Assembly (NCBI RefSeq): GCF_904846285.1
Contig: NZ_CAJHAD010000009.1
Coordinates: 1-64,000 of the forward strand
Reading direction: 5' to 3'
Source: Psychrobacter immobilis
GTDB lineage: Bacteria > Pseudomonadota > Gammaproteobacteria > Pseudomonadales > Moraxellaceae
DNA length: 64,000 nucleotides
A model generated the notes under the pieces. The model was not told the origin of the DNA, did not search any database, and worked only from the letters and a program-made list of their open reading frames with translations. Below, piece by piece: positions 39,725 through 49,637 of the stretch. The stretch's first letter is position 1. The number at the start of each line of letters is the position of its first letter. Made by a program: the position numbers and the translations under genes.

Positions 39725-39904
39725 ATGCCGTATTTATTTGGTGGTTTGGTAGTATTGAACGCAGCAGCGCTCGGTTATTATTTATTTTTACAACAGCCGA
39801 CCAGCACTGAGACGCTAAAGGCCGCGCAGGATGAAATAACTCAACCTTTAGCCTTTACCAATAGTGCTGAGTATATTCCGCCTGTCATTGGTACTAGGAA
39901 ATAG
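39725..39904 (+). CDS. Small single-helix membrane protein (59 aa)
   Basis: The frame reads MPYLFGGLVVLNAAALGYYLF as one N-terminal membrane helix (split here at residues 1-20), followed by LQQPTSTETLKAAQD and a polar tail ending PPVIGTRK. GAGG lies about ten bases upstream of the ATG. It starts 84 bases after the RstB-like kinase in the same direction. I do not recognise a named family. It could be a kinase accessory protein, by position only. Confidence 0.6.
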   Translation: MPYLFGGLVVLNAAALGYYLFLQQPTSTETLKAAQDEITQPLAFTNSAEYIPPVIGTRK

Positions 39905-39974
39905 AGTTTTCTAATCCTTATAATCACTAATAGTTAATAGCCCGAATTTGGTCTTGTCTGCTATTCGTTATTAT

Positions 39975-41447
39975 TTAAGGATTATTAATACTATCAGCAG
40001 CGATAGATGAGTTATCGCTGCCAATATCCAATGAAGGCTCACCTGCAACTTTAGAGATGAGTGGGATACGGACACAAACTTGTAGTCCGCCATCTGGATG
40101 ATTAATCGCTTCAACTGTTCCATGATGCAAGCGCGCGATACGGTCGACAATCGCCAGACCTAAACCACTACCTTGCGTGGTACGGGCTGATTCGCCACGC
40201 TCAAACGGTTGCATGACGCGCTCTAACTGGTCTTCTGCGACCCCATCACCACAGTCTCGTACACATATCACCAACTGCTCTTTTGCTTCTCTATTGACCT
40301 CGTTTTCAGTCACCACATCGCTCTCTTCTACCACCAATTTTTCTATAAAGGTCGGTACGACAGTCGCTGATAAATAAATCGGTGCTTTGCCATAACGCTT
40401 GGCATTATTAACCAAATTGATAACCAGACGCTTAATAGACATCGGCCGGATAGGAACCATTTTGTGACATTCGGACTGGTAAATAAATTCCAGCGGCGCA
40501 AATTGCACCATTATTTCATTAAAGATGGTATCTAAATTGGTCAAGCGTACCGGCTCATCGGAGCCGTCTTTCATAAATGAGATAAACTGCTCTAAAATGG
40601 CGTCCATATCTTCGATATCATAAATCAAACCTTCACGAAAAAAATCATCAGGTAGCATCTCAGCGGTCAAACGCATACGGGTTAACGGAGTGCGCAAATC
40701 ATGCGAGATACCTGCTAGCATAATCGTCCGCTCTTTTTGTGCTTGATTGAGGGTGGTAAATAAGCGGTTAAAGGCCATATTAACTTGGCGTATTTCAGTC
40801 GGCCCGTTATGGGTGGGTAGGGTAGTGGCATTACCCAAGCGAATATAGTTGGTCGCCGCGCGCTGCAAATACCTCAAAGGACGATTTAATTGGCGTGCTA
40901 ACAAAATAATGGTTAGCAAGGTCAAAATAGGCAGACCTACTAAAAATAACCATAATAGCGCTGGGCTATATTGCGAGTAGTATACCACCGGTTCGCGAAC
41001 CCAAAAGCTGGTATCACGGCTGTCTTGCACCCACAGCTGCGGCGTCGGTTTAAACTTAAAATAAACCTCTACTGGACGACCCAATTGTGCGCCAATTTCA
41101 CGTTGCAATACATCAGTGAACACGCCAACAAAGGCTTTATCTTCTATGGTCGGGAAATCGCTGGGATTATTGACCACCACCACATGTGAGTGCTGATAAA
41201 TCCATTGCCGCACAGCAGGGTCATGTTTCCAGTCTTGATTGACGCTGTGCATCAAGCGTAATTCGCTGGTCAGATAGCGCGCATGATTTTTAAGCTCGGG
41301 TAAATATAGGCTACGCCAAAAAAACAAAATCGACACCCCAACACTGATAATGACAATAAACGCCACCATTAAAGTGGTCAGCCAAGTGTTGGAGTAAGAG
41401 CGTGCAAGACGACCTTTGCGTCGAGGTTGCGATTTTGGTGTAATCAT
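39975..41447 (-). CDS. envZ: EnvZ-like sensor histidine kinase (490 aa)
   Basis: Two membrane helices (about 24-46 and 163-185) with a periplasmic domain between, then HAMP (ARQLNRPLRYLQRAA), HisKA with His249 in AGISHDLRTPLTRMRL, and an ATPase domain with NLVNNAKRYG, RDCGDGV and GSGLGLAIVDRI. HDLRTPLTR is the EnvZ-type H-box. An extra acidic segment (about 368-390) lies inside the ATPase domain compared with E. coli EnvZ. No OmpR gene is adjacent; the gene upstream is divergent rpsP. Confidence 0.85.
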   Translation of the reverse strand: MITPKSQPRRKGRLARSYSNTWLTTLMVAFIVIISVGVSILFFWRSLYLPELKNHARYLTSELRLMHSVNQDWKHDPAVRQWIYQHSHVVVVNNPSDFPTIEDKAFVGVFTDVLQREIGAQLGRPVEVYFKFKPTPQLWVQDSRDTSFWVREPVVYYSQYSPALLWLFLVGLPILTLLTIILLARQLNRPLRYLQRAATNYIRLGNATTLPTHNGPTEIRQVNMAFNRLFTTLNQAQKERTIMLAGISHDLRTPLTRMRLTAEMLPDDFFREGLIYDIEDMDAILEQFISFMKDGSDEPVRLTNLDTIFNEIMVQFAPLEFIYQSECHKMVPIRPMSIKRLVINLVNNAKRYGKAPIYLSATVVPTFIEKLVVEESDVVTENEVNREAKEQLVICVRDCGDGVAEDQLERVMQPFERGESARTTQGSGLGLAIVDRIARLHHGTVEAINHPDGGLQVCVRIPLISKVAGEPSLDIGSDNSSIAADSINNP

Positions 41448-41878
41448 AGCAGTCCAAAAGGTTGAGCAAAATATTTATAAGATAAGTTTTTAAGAACCAC
41501 CTATAAACATAGCGTTTTTTATTGAGTTTTTACATATAAAAGATATAACTTCATTCGATATGACAAGCCTACGATTTCAAACTTTATTAAGCTGATTTTT
41601 TGGTTATGCGGTTCGATAATAGGGTTTGGTCTTAGCGTTTGCTTATAGGATAGCATAATCAAATAATTTGGTTGTTGGCTTTACCGATAGAATTGGTAGC
41701 CTATTTAATGGGGTCAAGCTCGACAAATTAACCACGAATTATGAATTATGTTTTACATGCCTTGCTATTTAAGCTATTGTTAATAAATAATTAAATAAGC
41801 ACAGTTTATGTTTTCAATAAAACAAGACTGTGATATAATTATGCCCTTTTTGGTATACCTGCGAAAGAGAGAATTCAC
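41448..41878. other. Divergent intergenic region envZ / rpsP
   Basis: About 430 AT-rich bases without a gene. The rpsP promoter at 41811-41839 is the only signal I can support. Confidence 0.5.
41811..41839 (+). promoter_or_regulatory. Sigma-70-like promoter of rpsP operon
   Basis: TTTTCA, a 17-base spacer and a perfect TATAAT lie about 40 bases before the rpsP start. The -35 box matches four of six consensus bases. Confidence 0.7.
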
Positions 41879-42148
41879 ATGGTTGTTATTCGTTTAGCAC
41901 GGGGCGGTGCCAAGAAACGCCCATTTTATCAAGTAGTTGTTGCTGATCAACGCCGCGCGCGTGACGGTCGCTACATTGAAAACATCGGCTTTTTTAACCC
42001 ACTCGCTAAAGAGTCTGAAGAAGCAGTACGCCTAAACATGGAAGCGTACAATGCGTGGATCGCTAAAGGTGCACAACCTTCAGATCGCGTTGCTTCATTA
42101 GCAAAAGCTTATAACAAGTCTGTAGCTCAAACTGAAGCAACTGCTTAA
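41879..42148 (+). CDS. rpsP: 30S ribosomal protein S16 (89 aa)
   Basis: [20 protein letters not shown] and [13 protein letters not shown] are the bS16 signature. Full length. First gene of the rpsP-rimM-trmD-rplS operon. Confidence 0.97.
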   Translation: MVVIRLARGGAKKRPFYQVVVADQRRARDGRYIENIGFFNPLAKESEEAVRLNMEAYNAWIAKGAQPSDRVASLAKAYNKSVAQTEATA

Positions 42149-42343
42149 GTTTTAGCTACTAAGTACTGATAGCGTAATGTTCACGTTTATTGGTCGGCTT
42201 TAGAAAACATAGCGTAACTGGTCTGACCAGGGTGCGCCATTAACTGTTTATTACTTTTGATTGCGTTTATCGCTTTTGATTGAACTGTATTCAGCGCCGC
42301 GTTTTTAATCATTGCTGTTTTAGTCATTGTTAGGTTAGCCGTT

Positions 42344-42877
42344 ATGTCATCTGTTCCAAACGCTAGTGCACTTATGAAAATCGGTCAGCTAAAAAAGCCT
42401 TATGGCATTAAAGGCTGGCTGTGGGTATTTAGTGATACGGATGATCGTACGGCAATATTTGATATGCAGCCTTGGTGGATGAAAACTGCTACTGGTATGA
42501 AGCCTTTGACCGTAAAGGCTTGGCGTGAGCAAGGGACAGGTATTGTTGCTCAATTTGAGCAAATTCCTGACCGTAACCTTGCTGAGACCATGAATGGGGT
42601 AACCCTTTGGGTCGAACAAAACGTTTTGCCAGAAACAGCGGAAGACGAATATTATTGGTCGGATTTGGTCAGCTTGCGCGTGATGAACGAGCAAGGCGAG
42701 TATTTAGGCACTATCACTGAAATGTTTGAAACCGGTGCCCATGACATCATGCGCGTAACGGCAAATTCAGACAGTTTGGATAAAGAAGAGCGCCTGATAC
42801 CTTGGCATAAGCAGACAGTGATTGAAGTCAATATGACTGAGAAAACCGTGCTTGTGGCATGGCCAAGTGATTATTAA
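42344..42877 (+). CDS. rimM: Ribosome maturation factor RimM (177 aa)
   Basis: It assists 30S head assembly with S19. The N-terminal barrel starts KIGQLKKPYGIKGWLWVFS, and the PRC-barrel domain includes EYYWSDLVSLRV and HDIMRVTAN, ending LIPWHKQTVIEVN. Normal length and operon position. Confidence 0.95.
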   Translation: MSSVPNASALMKIGQLKKPYGIKGWLWVFSDTDDRTAIFDMQPWWMKTATGMKPLTVKAWREQGTGIVAQFEQIPDRNLAETMNGVTLWVEQNVLPETAEDEYYWSDLVSLRVMNEQGEYLGTITEMFETGAHDIMRVTANSDSLDKEERLIPWHKQTVIEVNMTEKTVLVAWPSDY

Positions 42878-43021
42878 TAAGCGATTATTAATCAGTAATG
42901 GTTAATAATTAATTATTAAGACAAGTTTTGGTGAGATAAGCTTCGGCTTTATTATTAAAGGTTGTTGATAGTCACACCGATTTATTTAGCCACTGTTATC
43001 CATTGTGCAAGTAGACATCCG

Positions 43022-43792
43022 ATGTATTTTGCCGTGATTAGTATTTTCCCTGAAATGTTTGCCACGATTCGTGAGTTTGGAATCACGGGACGGGCAGTCA
43101 CTCAGGAGCAAGTCACGATTGAATGCATCAACCCGCGTGATTATACCACTGATAATTATCGACGTATTGATGAGCGCCCGTATGGTGGGGGTCCTGGCAT
43201 GGTAATGATGGCTGAGCCATTATCCCAAGCGATTGAGGATGCTCGCCTGCGAGCCAGTCAACATGGCTGCCGTGTCGATAGTGAGCATTGTCCGGTGATA
43301 TATATGTCACCACAAGGCAAGACGCTCAGCGAAAGTAGTGTGGTCAGTATGACTGAGTATGACGGCATGATTTTATTATGTGGTCGTTACGAAGGTATTG
43401 ATGAGCGCTTACTGTCGCAGTATGTCGACATGGAGATATCGCTCGGTGATTATGTCTTAACGGGTGGTGAGCTACCTGCCATGGTGCTGATGGATAGTGT
43501 GATACGTCGTCTGCCTGATATTATGGGCGATGATAAGTCAGCTGAGCAAGACTCGTTCGTCGATGGCTTGCTTGATTGTCCACATTATACTAAGCCGCAT
43601 GAGTTTGCCGGTATGGCGGTCCCTGAAGTACTACTTTCAGGTCATCATGCCAATATTGCTAAGTGGCGCTTTAGCCAACAAGTTGAACGTACGCAAACGC
43701 GGCGTCCAGATTTATGGCAAGCGTTTACCCCAACGGTAGAGCAAGCGAAATGGCTCAAAGCATTGGCTAAAGCAGATAAAAAGCAGCGTTAA
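43022..43792 (+). CDS. trmD: tRNA (guanine(37)-N1)-methyltransferase (256 aa)
   Basis: SPOUT knot methyltransferase acting at G37 next to the anticodon. [20 protein letters not shown] is the N-terminus, [23 protein letters not shown] and [14 protein letters not shown] are the cofactor knot. The ATG at 43022 matches the family N-terminus; an upstream TTG would add 20 unlikely residues. No strong ribosome binding site is seen. Confidence 0.96.
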   Translation: MYFAVISIFPEMFATIREFGITGRAVTQEQVTIECINPRDYTTDNYRRIDERPYGGGPGMVMMAEPLSQAIEDARLRASQHGCRVDSEHCPVIYMSPQGKTLSESSVVSMTEYDGMILLCGRYEGIDERLLSQYVDMEISLGDYVLTGGELPAMVLMDSVIRRLPDIMGDDKSAEQDSFVDGLLDCPHYTKPHEFAGMAVPEVLLSGHHANIAKWRFSQQVERTQTRRPDLWQAFTPTVEQAKWLKALAKADKKQR

Positions 43793-43991
43793 TAGCGGTT
43801 GAAAAAATAAACAGTTAAGAAATAAAATTTTGAGCAGTAATAAAACGAGTCATAGCATAATGGCCGTTTGTCATAACCCATTTACGTTGTAGTTATTATT
43901 AATCAAAGATATTAATAATAGCTATGATTAATTATTACAAACAGGTGATATGCGTCAAGCCTCTATTATCTAATGTGAGGAGATAACTCTC

Positions 43992-44384
43992 ATGAGCAAC
44001 AAGCATCCATTGGTTCAGGTCATCGAAAATGCTCAATTGATTGAGCGCCCAAGCTTTGCACCCGGCGATACCGTTGTGGTTCAAGTAAAAGTACGTGAAG
44101 GTGAGCGTGAGCGTTTACAGGCTTTTGAAGGCGTTGTAATTGCTAAGCGTAACCGCGGTTTAAACTCAGCGTTTACCGTACGTAAAATCTCAAGCGGTGT
44201 TGGTGTTGAGCGTGCATTCCAATTGCATTCACCAATCATTGATAGCATTGAAGTGAAACGCCGTGGCGCAGTTCGCCGTGCGAAACTATACTACTTACGT
44301 GAGCGCTCTGGTAAATCAGCACGTATCCGCGAGAAGCTTGCTCCGCGTGCACCTAAAGTTGTTAAGCCAAAAGCTGACGCTTAG
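43992..44384 (+). CDS. rplS: 50S ribosomal protein L19 (130 aa)
   Basis: [32 protein letters not shown] and [11 protein letters not shown] are bL19 signatures; [17 protein letters not shown] is the C-terminal motif. It has a short basic, Lys/Ala/Pro tail. TGAGGAG precedes the ATG. Last gene of its operon. Confidence 0.97.
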   Translation: MSNKHPLVQVIENAQLIERPSFAPGDTVVVQVKVREGERERLQAFEGVVIAKRNRGLNSAFTVRKISSGVGVERAFQLHSPIIDSIEVKRRGAVRRAKLYYLRERSGKSARIREKLAPRAPKVVKPKADA

Positions 44385-44534
44385 ATTATATCCAGTATCT
44401 GGTTTTAAGCATTGTGCTTAAATATACTTTATTGCTGAGCCGTCTATTATGCGATTCGGCAATAAAGAGCAATCAGATACAAGCCCTTATTCATAGGTTT
44501 ATCATATAAATAAGCGGGTAGTACCAAAAAAGAC

Positions 44535-44572
44535 AAAACCCCAATCTGTGCGACTGCCAGATTGGGGTTTTT
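44535..44572 (+). terminator. Intrinsic terminator of the rplS operon
   Basis: AAAACCCCAATCTG-tgcgactgc-CAGATTGGGGTTTTT, a 14-base perfect stem with T-run. Confidence 0.93.
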
Positions 44573-44614
44573 GTATGTGGGGCTTTATTTTAGTTGAACG
44601 CTTTAAGCTTAACG

Positions 44615-45172
44615 TTAGCTTTCTAAATTGTCTATACGGTTGATTTGGTCTTTAGATTTACTGTATTTACGCAGGCGAATGTAAATAGTTTTGGTTACGG
44701 TAGCGATGATTTTTTGTTGCTCATCGACGATATCAACCTTATATTCACGAAATACTGGCTCACCGTCTTTCGCTAAATCCTGAATGGTTTTGATTTCATC
44801 ACTAGGGATTTTCATACGGGCGGTGACTTTGCTGTTGCCCGGTGCCACAAACTCAATGTGTGAGCTTTTATCCCAGACCACATAGCTGCTTCCCAATTGG
44901 TGCATGAGCATCAGCATATAAAACGGATCAACCATCGAATATAGACTGCCACCAAACTGAGTACCGACGATATTCTTATTTAAGCTGTTTAGCCCCATGC
45001 TGACGACGCACAAGCCTTGATCGAGATTGATATGCTCGATCTTGATACCGGCACCGATGTAGGGTGCATAAGTATTAATACGCATTTTAAGCAAATAAGG
45101 GGTAAGTAATGGCATGATGTTCTTTTTGGCATTACGTCTTAGTGTTTCAAGTTTTTTTGGCAGTAAACTCAT
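44615..45172 (-). CDS. DUF4442 hotdog-fold thioesterase-like protein (185 aa)
   Basis: A hotdog-fold pattern similar to DUF4442/YiiD-type putative thioesterases: NKNIVGTQFGGSLYSMVDPFYMLML is the long central helix region, followed by SSHIEFVAPGNSKVTARM. Substrate unknown. No catalytic assignment is possible by eye. It is convergent with rplS and alone in its transcription unit. Confidence 0.75.
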   Translation of the reverse strand: MSLLPKKLETLRRNAKKNIMPLLTPYLLKMRINTYAPYIGAGIKIEHINLDQGLCVVSMGLNSLNKNIVGTQFGGSLYSMVDPFYMLMLMHQLGSSYVVWDKSSHIEFVAPGNSKVTARMKIPSDEIKTIQDLAKDGEPVFREYKVDIVDEQQKIIATVTKTIYIRLRKYSKSKDQINRIDNLES

Positions 45173-45629
45173 TGATATTTCCTATTGATTTTTCGGTTTT
45201 GCTCATTTTATCGTATGGATTATTTTTATCGTATAACGTGTTTTTATTGTATTAAGTTGAATATGACAGCAAGCATGGTTGTTTGTAAGGTATGGCTATC
45301 AAGCAATAAGCCATAAAAAGACATTTATCATAGTGAAAAACACCTAAGCTCACCAGCTTTAAAGCGTAACGATAGGGCCATTAGTATCATAACGCTTATC
45401 TCTTAAGGGTATTCATTACTATTTTCTAGCTATCGACCACTGAGTCATAAAAAATACTTTTAATAACGATACGGATAGTATCTTTTAATCGTTAAGGCCT
45501 CGCATTATCCCTACTGATACCTTACAATAGCGGCATTTTGTTTTGAGTGACTTTATTTACACTGTATTATTTTACGCCGTATTAGGGTAAATAAAACTGC
45601 TCAAATCTCAGTCGACATAAGGAAATGTG
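45173..45629. other. Divergent gene-free stretch
   Basis: About 450 AT-rich bases between the DUF4442 gene and the DUF3360 gene. I see no convincing gene or hairpin. Confidence 0.5.
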
Positions 45630-47150
45630 ATGAGTAGTACACAGCTTCCCGCCTCAGGGTCCAACCCGCAGCAACCAATCCCTTCTGATAAAGATTTGCA
45701 AGGCAGCTATGTAGATTTACATAAGCCCAATTCTAGTTTTAAAAATCGTAATGCTTATCTCAATCATGAACTACAAATCATGCAGCCGAAACGCTGGCGT
45801 CCAAACTTGCCGTTCCGTGATTATCGTTTTGAGTATGAAGATACGATTCCAGCGATGGCGGCGACCATTGGTAAAGTGGTGATGGTGGGCGCTATTGCGG
45901 CAACCTTTGCCGGCCCGCTTGGTTTAGGTGATGCCTTTGTCCTAGAAAACGTCCGCTATGAGCTGCTAATCGTTTCATTTTTTATCATTTTATTCTCGGG
46001 TTTTCTGCTACCAACTGCTAACCTTGCCGGTACGCACGGTCCGCTGATTCCGCTCATTCCTATCGTCGTTGCTGCTGGCGGTCACCCGATGGCCTTTGGT
46101 CTGCTAATCGGTGCTTTTGGCTTGTTACTTGCCATCAGTAAAGGCGGCAGTCTGCTAGCAAACTTGACCAGTAAAGGCGTGTGCGGCGGCTTACTGCTGT
46201 ATTTAGGCTTTATTGGTACCACTTCCCAAGTTAAAAACCTATTTACGTGGGCTGAAGGTATTGGCATGTCGCATATTGCTTTTGTAGTGATTCTACTGAC
46301 GATTATCTTATATGCGGTCTTAGAGAATTACCAAAAGCGTTGGCTAGCTGTGCCACTGAGCTGTCTGTTAGGCGGCGGAGTTGCATTTGCTATGGGAGCG
46401 CCCTTCGCCTTTAAAACGGCACCCGGTCTACCGCATATGAACCCGATGTATTGGTGGGGCGAAAATACGGGTTGGATGTTAGGCTTGCCAACGATTGAAA
46501 GCTTTATTGTAGTGCTGCCATTTGCGGTATTGGCAGTTGCTATGTGGTCACCAGACTTTTTAGGTCATCAGGTCTTTCAAAAAATTAGCTATCCGAAACG
46601 TACTGAGCGCGTGCTGATGGATATCGATGATACTATGACCAGTGCATCTATTCGTCAGGTAGCAGGCTCTTTATTGGGCGGCGCGAACTTTGCATCGTCA
46701 TGGGGCACGTATATTGTGCCGGCAGCGATTGCCAAACGTCCTATTCCAGCCGGTGCGATTTTAACGGCGCTGTTTTGTATTATTGCCGGTGTTTGGGGTT
46801 ATCCCATGGATTTGGCCATTTGGGAACCAGTAATGTGCGTGGCGTTGATTGTCGGTGTCTTTATTCCGCTGCTTGAAGCAGGGATGGAGATGACACGCGA
46901 AGGTAAAACCACCCAGTCTGCGGCCATTGTCGTTTTTGCCTCAGCCTTGGTCAATCCAGCCTTTGGTTGGTCGATTACCTTAGTACTAGATAACTTAGGT
47001 TTAATTGGCTCAAAAGAGCGCAGTGCTAATCTGACCAAAATGAGCCGCTGGATTATTCCTGTGGTCACTTTTGTGATATTAACGGGGGTTATGGCAATCG
47101 TCGGTATGTTGCCAGGTATTCCAGCGTTATTGCCAAATTTCCGTCACTAG
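45630..47150 (+). CDS. DUF3360 putative membrane transporter (506 aa)
   Basis: A polytopic inner-membrane protein with about 11-12 hydrophobic segments after a polar N-terminus of about 70 residues. It matches by eye the DUF3360 family (LPFRDYRFEYEDTIPAMAAT, ANLAGTHGPLIPLIPIV, SPDFLGHQVFQKISYP). The fold resembles SulP/NCS2-like permeases. Substrate unknown. ATG 45630 has AAGGAA upstream; GTG at 45627 overlaps. It stands alone with its own terminator. Confidence 0.8.
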   Translation: MSSTQLPASGSNPQQPIPSDKDLQGSYVDLHKPNSSFKNRNAYLNHELQIMQPKRWRPNLPFRDYRFEYEDTIPAMAATIGKVVMVGAIAATFAGPLGLGDAFVLENVRYELLIVSFFIILFSGFLLPTANLAGTHGPLIPLIPIVVAAGGHPMAFGLLIGAFGLLLAISKGGSLLANLTSKGVCGGLLLYLGFIGTTSQVKNLFTWAEGIGMSHIAFVVILLTIILYAVLENYQKRWLAVPLSCLLGGGVAFAMGAPFAFKTAPGLPHMNPMYWWGENTGWMLGLPTIESFIVVLPFAVLAVAMWSPDFLGHQVFQKISYPKRTERVLMDIDDTMTSASIRQVAGSLLGGANFASSWGTYIVPAAIAKRPIPAGAILTALFCIIAGVWGYPMDLAIWEPVMCVALIVGVFIPLLEAGMEMTREGKTTQSAAIVVFASALVNPAFGWSITLVLDNLGLIGSKERSANLTKMSRWIIPVVTFVILTGVMAIVGMLPGIPALLPNFRH

Positions 47151-47166
47151 ATTTTTAAAGTTTGCT

Positions 47167-47198
47167 AAAAAAAGCCAGCCTCGATGCTGGCCTTTTTT
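47167..47198 (+). terminator. Intrinsic terminator after the DUF3360 gene
   Basis: AAAAAGCCAGC-ctcgat-GCTGGCCTTTTTT, a GC-rich stem with T-run. Confidence 0.9.
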
Positions 47199-47322
47199 AT
47201 GTCTATTGCTAAGCTAATTATTAGCATTGCAAAATGCTGGTTGTTGCCCCATAAATGATGATATTACTCACATTTTTAATGTGTGCTAATTTTAAAGCCT
47301 TAATTTAAGAGTCAGAAATTCT

Positions 47323-49167
47323 ATGGTCAATGTCTCCGCATCGAGTCCCGTCGACGATAAAAAAGCCCGTCTTAAGCATTTAATCCAGCGCCTGCCAAAT
47401 TTGCCAGGGGTATATAAAATGCTCGGTAAAAATGGCGATATTTTATATGTCGGTAAAGCCAAATCGCTTAAAAGTCGCGTCAACAGCTACTTTGCCAAGA
47501 CTATTGACCATCCAAAGACGCGAGCGTTAGTAGCGCGCATTCATAATATCGAAACCATTATTACCCGTAGTGAAACGGAAGCGCTGCTACTTGAGCAAAA
47601 CCTGATTAAAGAATATCGTCCGCCTTATAACGTGCTACTGCGTGATGATAAATCCTACCTTTATGTGTTTATTTCAGCCGATAAACCTTATCCAAGATTG
47701 GCTTATGGGCGCGGTAAGGGCAACCATCAAAAGGGTCGCTTTTTTGGTCCTTTCCCTTCTGCTCATGCGGCAAAAGAAACATTAGTCTTAATGCAAAAAA
47801 TGTTTCAGATGCGCCAATGTACCAATACTTTTTTTAAGCAACGTAAGCGCCCTTGTCTGGAGTATCAAATCAAGCGTTGCCGTGCACCCTGTGTTGGTTT
47901 GGTGTCAGCCGACGAGTACGCAGAAGATGTCAATAACACCATTCGTTTCCTAAAGGGCGATTCTAGCGATATTCATAGTACGCTGATTGAAAAAATGGAA
48001 GCTTCTGCTGAGGAACTAGATTTTGAAAAAGCGGTCTTCTATCGTGATCAGCTCTCCATGCTGCGCGAAGTGCAAGCGAAGCAAGCCGTTTATACCGTGC
48101 AAGGCGAGGCCGACGTGATTGCGATTGCCAGTCAAGCAGGCATGACCTGTGTTAACGTGTTGACCGTCCGTGGCGGGCGCGTGCTCGGCGGCAAAAACTA
48201 TTTTCCCGACGTCGATAGCAGCGAGCCTCTTGCAGATAATTTATCAGCATTTATCACCTCGTTTTACTTTCAGGTAACCGATGACTTGCCAGCCGAAATC
48301 ATGTTGAGTCATGAATTACCAGATCAGGTCGCGGTCAGTGAAGCACTGGCGAGCCATTTTGGTAGTAAAGTCGTCATCAAAACCAGCGTCCGTGAGCACC
48401 GCGCTGAATGGTTAGACTTGGCTAAATTAAATACCAACAATGCGCTAAAAACCAAGCTTGGCGATTATCTAGAATTACATGCGCGCTTTAGTGCGCTGAA
48501 AGACGTCTTAGCTGACGTGACTGATCGAACCATTGATCGCATAGAGTGTTTTGATATCTCGCATACGATGGGCGAGGCGACCATTGGTAGCTGCGTGGTC
48601 TTTGATCAAGGTGGCTCACGTCGCCGTGATTACCGTCAGTATGCGATTCATGACATTGTCGGCGGTGATGACTATGCGGCGATGAAACAAGTGCTGACAC
48701 GCCGCTATAAGAAGCAGCCGCTGCCTGATCTGTTGCTCATTGATGGTGGTAAAGGTCAGCTGGGTATCGCTAAAGAGGTACTGACGGAGTTGGGTATTCT
48801 TAATGATACCTTGCTCATTAGTGTGGCAAAAGGTGAGGGGCGTAAGGCTGGCTTGGAAGTGTTGCATTTTATCGATCATGAGCCGCTTGATTTGCCGATG
48901 GACAGTAAAGCGCTGCATTTATTAATGCATATTCGTGATGAAGCGCATCGTTTTGCCATCACTGCGCACCGTAAGAAGCGTGATAAGCGCCGTTCATCGT
49001 CAGTACTAGAAGTAATTCCAGGGCTGGGTGAAAAGCGCCGTCGTGATTTGCTCAATCACTTTGGCGGTATGCAGCAATTGCTTGGGGCGTCACAGCAAGA
49101 GCTGGCTGGCGTGCAGGGAATTGGTCCGATGTTAGCGAAAACGGTTTATAAAGTGCTGCATGAATAA
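47323..49167 (+). CDS. uvrC: UvrABC excinuclease subunit C (614 aa)
   Basis: Makes both incisions in nucleotide excision repair. The N-terminal GIY-YIG nuclease ([20 protein letters not shown], about residues 20-100), the Cys-rich stretch ([15 protein letters not shown]), the UVR domain (about 208-242), the RNase H-like endonuclease domain ([27 protein letters not shown]) and the C-terminal helix-hairpin-helix ([19 protein letters not shown]) are all present. Confidence 0.97.
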   Translation: MVNVSASSPVDDKKARLKHLIQRLPNLPGVYKMLGKNGDILYVGKAKSLKSRVNSYFAKTIDHPKTRALVARIHNIETIITRSETEALLLEQNLIKEYRPPYNVLLRDDKSYLYVFISADKPYPRLAYGRGKGNHQKGRFFGPFPSAHAAKETLVLMQKMFQMRQCTNTFFKQRKRPCLEYQIKRCRAPCVGLVSADEYAEDVNNTIRFLKGDSSDIHSTLIEKMEASAEELDFEKAVFYRDQLSMLREVQAKQAVYTVQGEADVIAIASQAGMTCVNVLTVRGGRVLGGKNYFPDVDSSEPLADNLSAFITSFYFQVTDDLPAEIMLSHELPDQVAVSEALASHFGSKVVIKTSVREHRAEWLDLAKLNTNNALKTKLGDYLELHARFSALKDVLADVTDRTIDRIECFDISHTMGEATIGSCVVFDQGGSRRRDYRQYAIHDIVGGDDYAAMKQVLTRRYKKQPLPDLLLIDGGKGQLGIAKEVLTELGILNDTLLISVAKGEGRKAGLEVLHFIDHEPLDLPMDSKALHLLMHIRDEAHRFAITAHRKKRDKRRSSSVLEVIPGLGEKRRRDLLNHFGGMQQLLGASQQELAGVQGIGPMLAKTVYKVLHE

Positions 49168-49185
49168 GCAGATTTTTCATAAAAA

Positions 49186-49217
49186 AATGACAACAGCCAT
49201 AAGACTGTTGTCATTTT
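49186..49217. terminator. Intrinsic terminator after uvrC
   Basis: AAATGACAACAG-ccataaga... pairs with CTGTTGTCATTT; the stem is 12 bases with flanking A- and T-runs, so it can serve both strands (uvrC and the small minus-strand gene). Confidence 0.9.
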
Positions 49218-49255
49218 AAAATTAATAATATTGAACAGTTAAGATTCTCTAATCG

Positions 49256-49387
49256 TTAGAAATCAAAAGTTAACTGTTGGTTTGGGTAGCTGCGACAGTG
49301 CTCGCAAACGCGCTCCCAACGATTAAATCGATAGCGCAAATACCAACGAACATGCACAGCTTTAGGATAACGACAATAAATGGTCAT
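49256..49387 (-). CDS. Small basic CxxC protein (43 aa)
   Basis: The minus strand reads MTIYCRYPKAVHVRWYLRY and then RFNRWERVCEHCRSYPNQ, ending QLTFDF. It is rich in Arg, Tyr and Trp, with a CEHC pair and one further Cys that could bind zinc as a dimer or with a partner. GGAGG lies five to nine bases before the ATG, one of the best ribosome binding sites in the window, and a terminator follows. I do not recognise a family. Confidence 0.65.
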   Translation of the reverse strand: MTIYCRYPKAVHVRWYLRYRFNRWERVCEHCRSYPNQQLTFDF

Positions 49388-49432
49388 TATGACCTCCATA
49401 ATTATGATAATAATTTCACAAATATGGAGACG

Positions 49433-49459
49433 TAGACATTTATTAGCATTTGCTATAAA
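49433..49459 (+). promoter_or_regulatory. Candidate promoter of a small RNA
   Basis: TAGACA, a 15-base spacer and TATAAA preceded by TGC (extended -10). It points right, away from the small gene at 49387. The short spacer is a weakness. Confidence 0.4.
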
Positions 49460-49466
49460 GTATATG

Positions 49467-49581
49467 GACCTTCCTACAGGTAAACCAAAACTTTATATTT
49501 AGCTAATAATGGAGTTTGTCTCCATAGTTGTCTTATATAAAAGTTTTTTAAGCTCAGTAATTAATTTTGCTGAGCTTTTTT
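49467..49581 (+). ncRNA. Candidate small RNA
   Basis: The interval between the candidate promoter and a clear terminator contains no reading frame. It holds two hairpins, ATGGAG-tttgt-CTCCAT (49509-49525) and the terminator AAGCTCAG/CTGAGCTT (49550-49577) followed by TTTT. No plus-strand gene otherwise explains that terminator, although it may in part serve folA from the other side. Not a recognised RNA family. Confidence 0.35.
49550..49581 (+). terminator. Intrinsic terminator, plus-strand oriented
   Basis: AAGCTCAG, a 12-base loop, CTGAGCTT and a T-run. On the minus strand the stem also lies beyond folA, with a weaker T-tract. Confidence 0.8.
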
Positions 49582-49637
49582 AATTTTCCATAAGTGTCTT
49601 CTCCTTTTAAATAATAGGTTATAAAAATTAAATGAAA

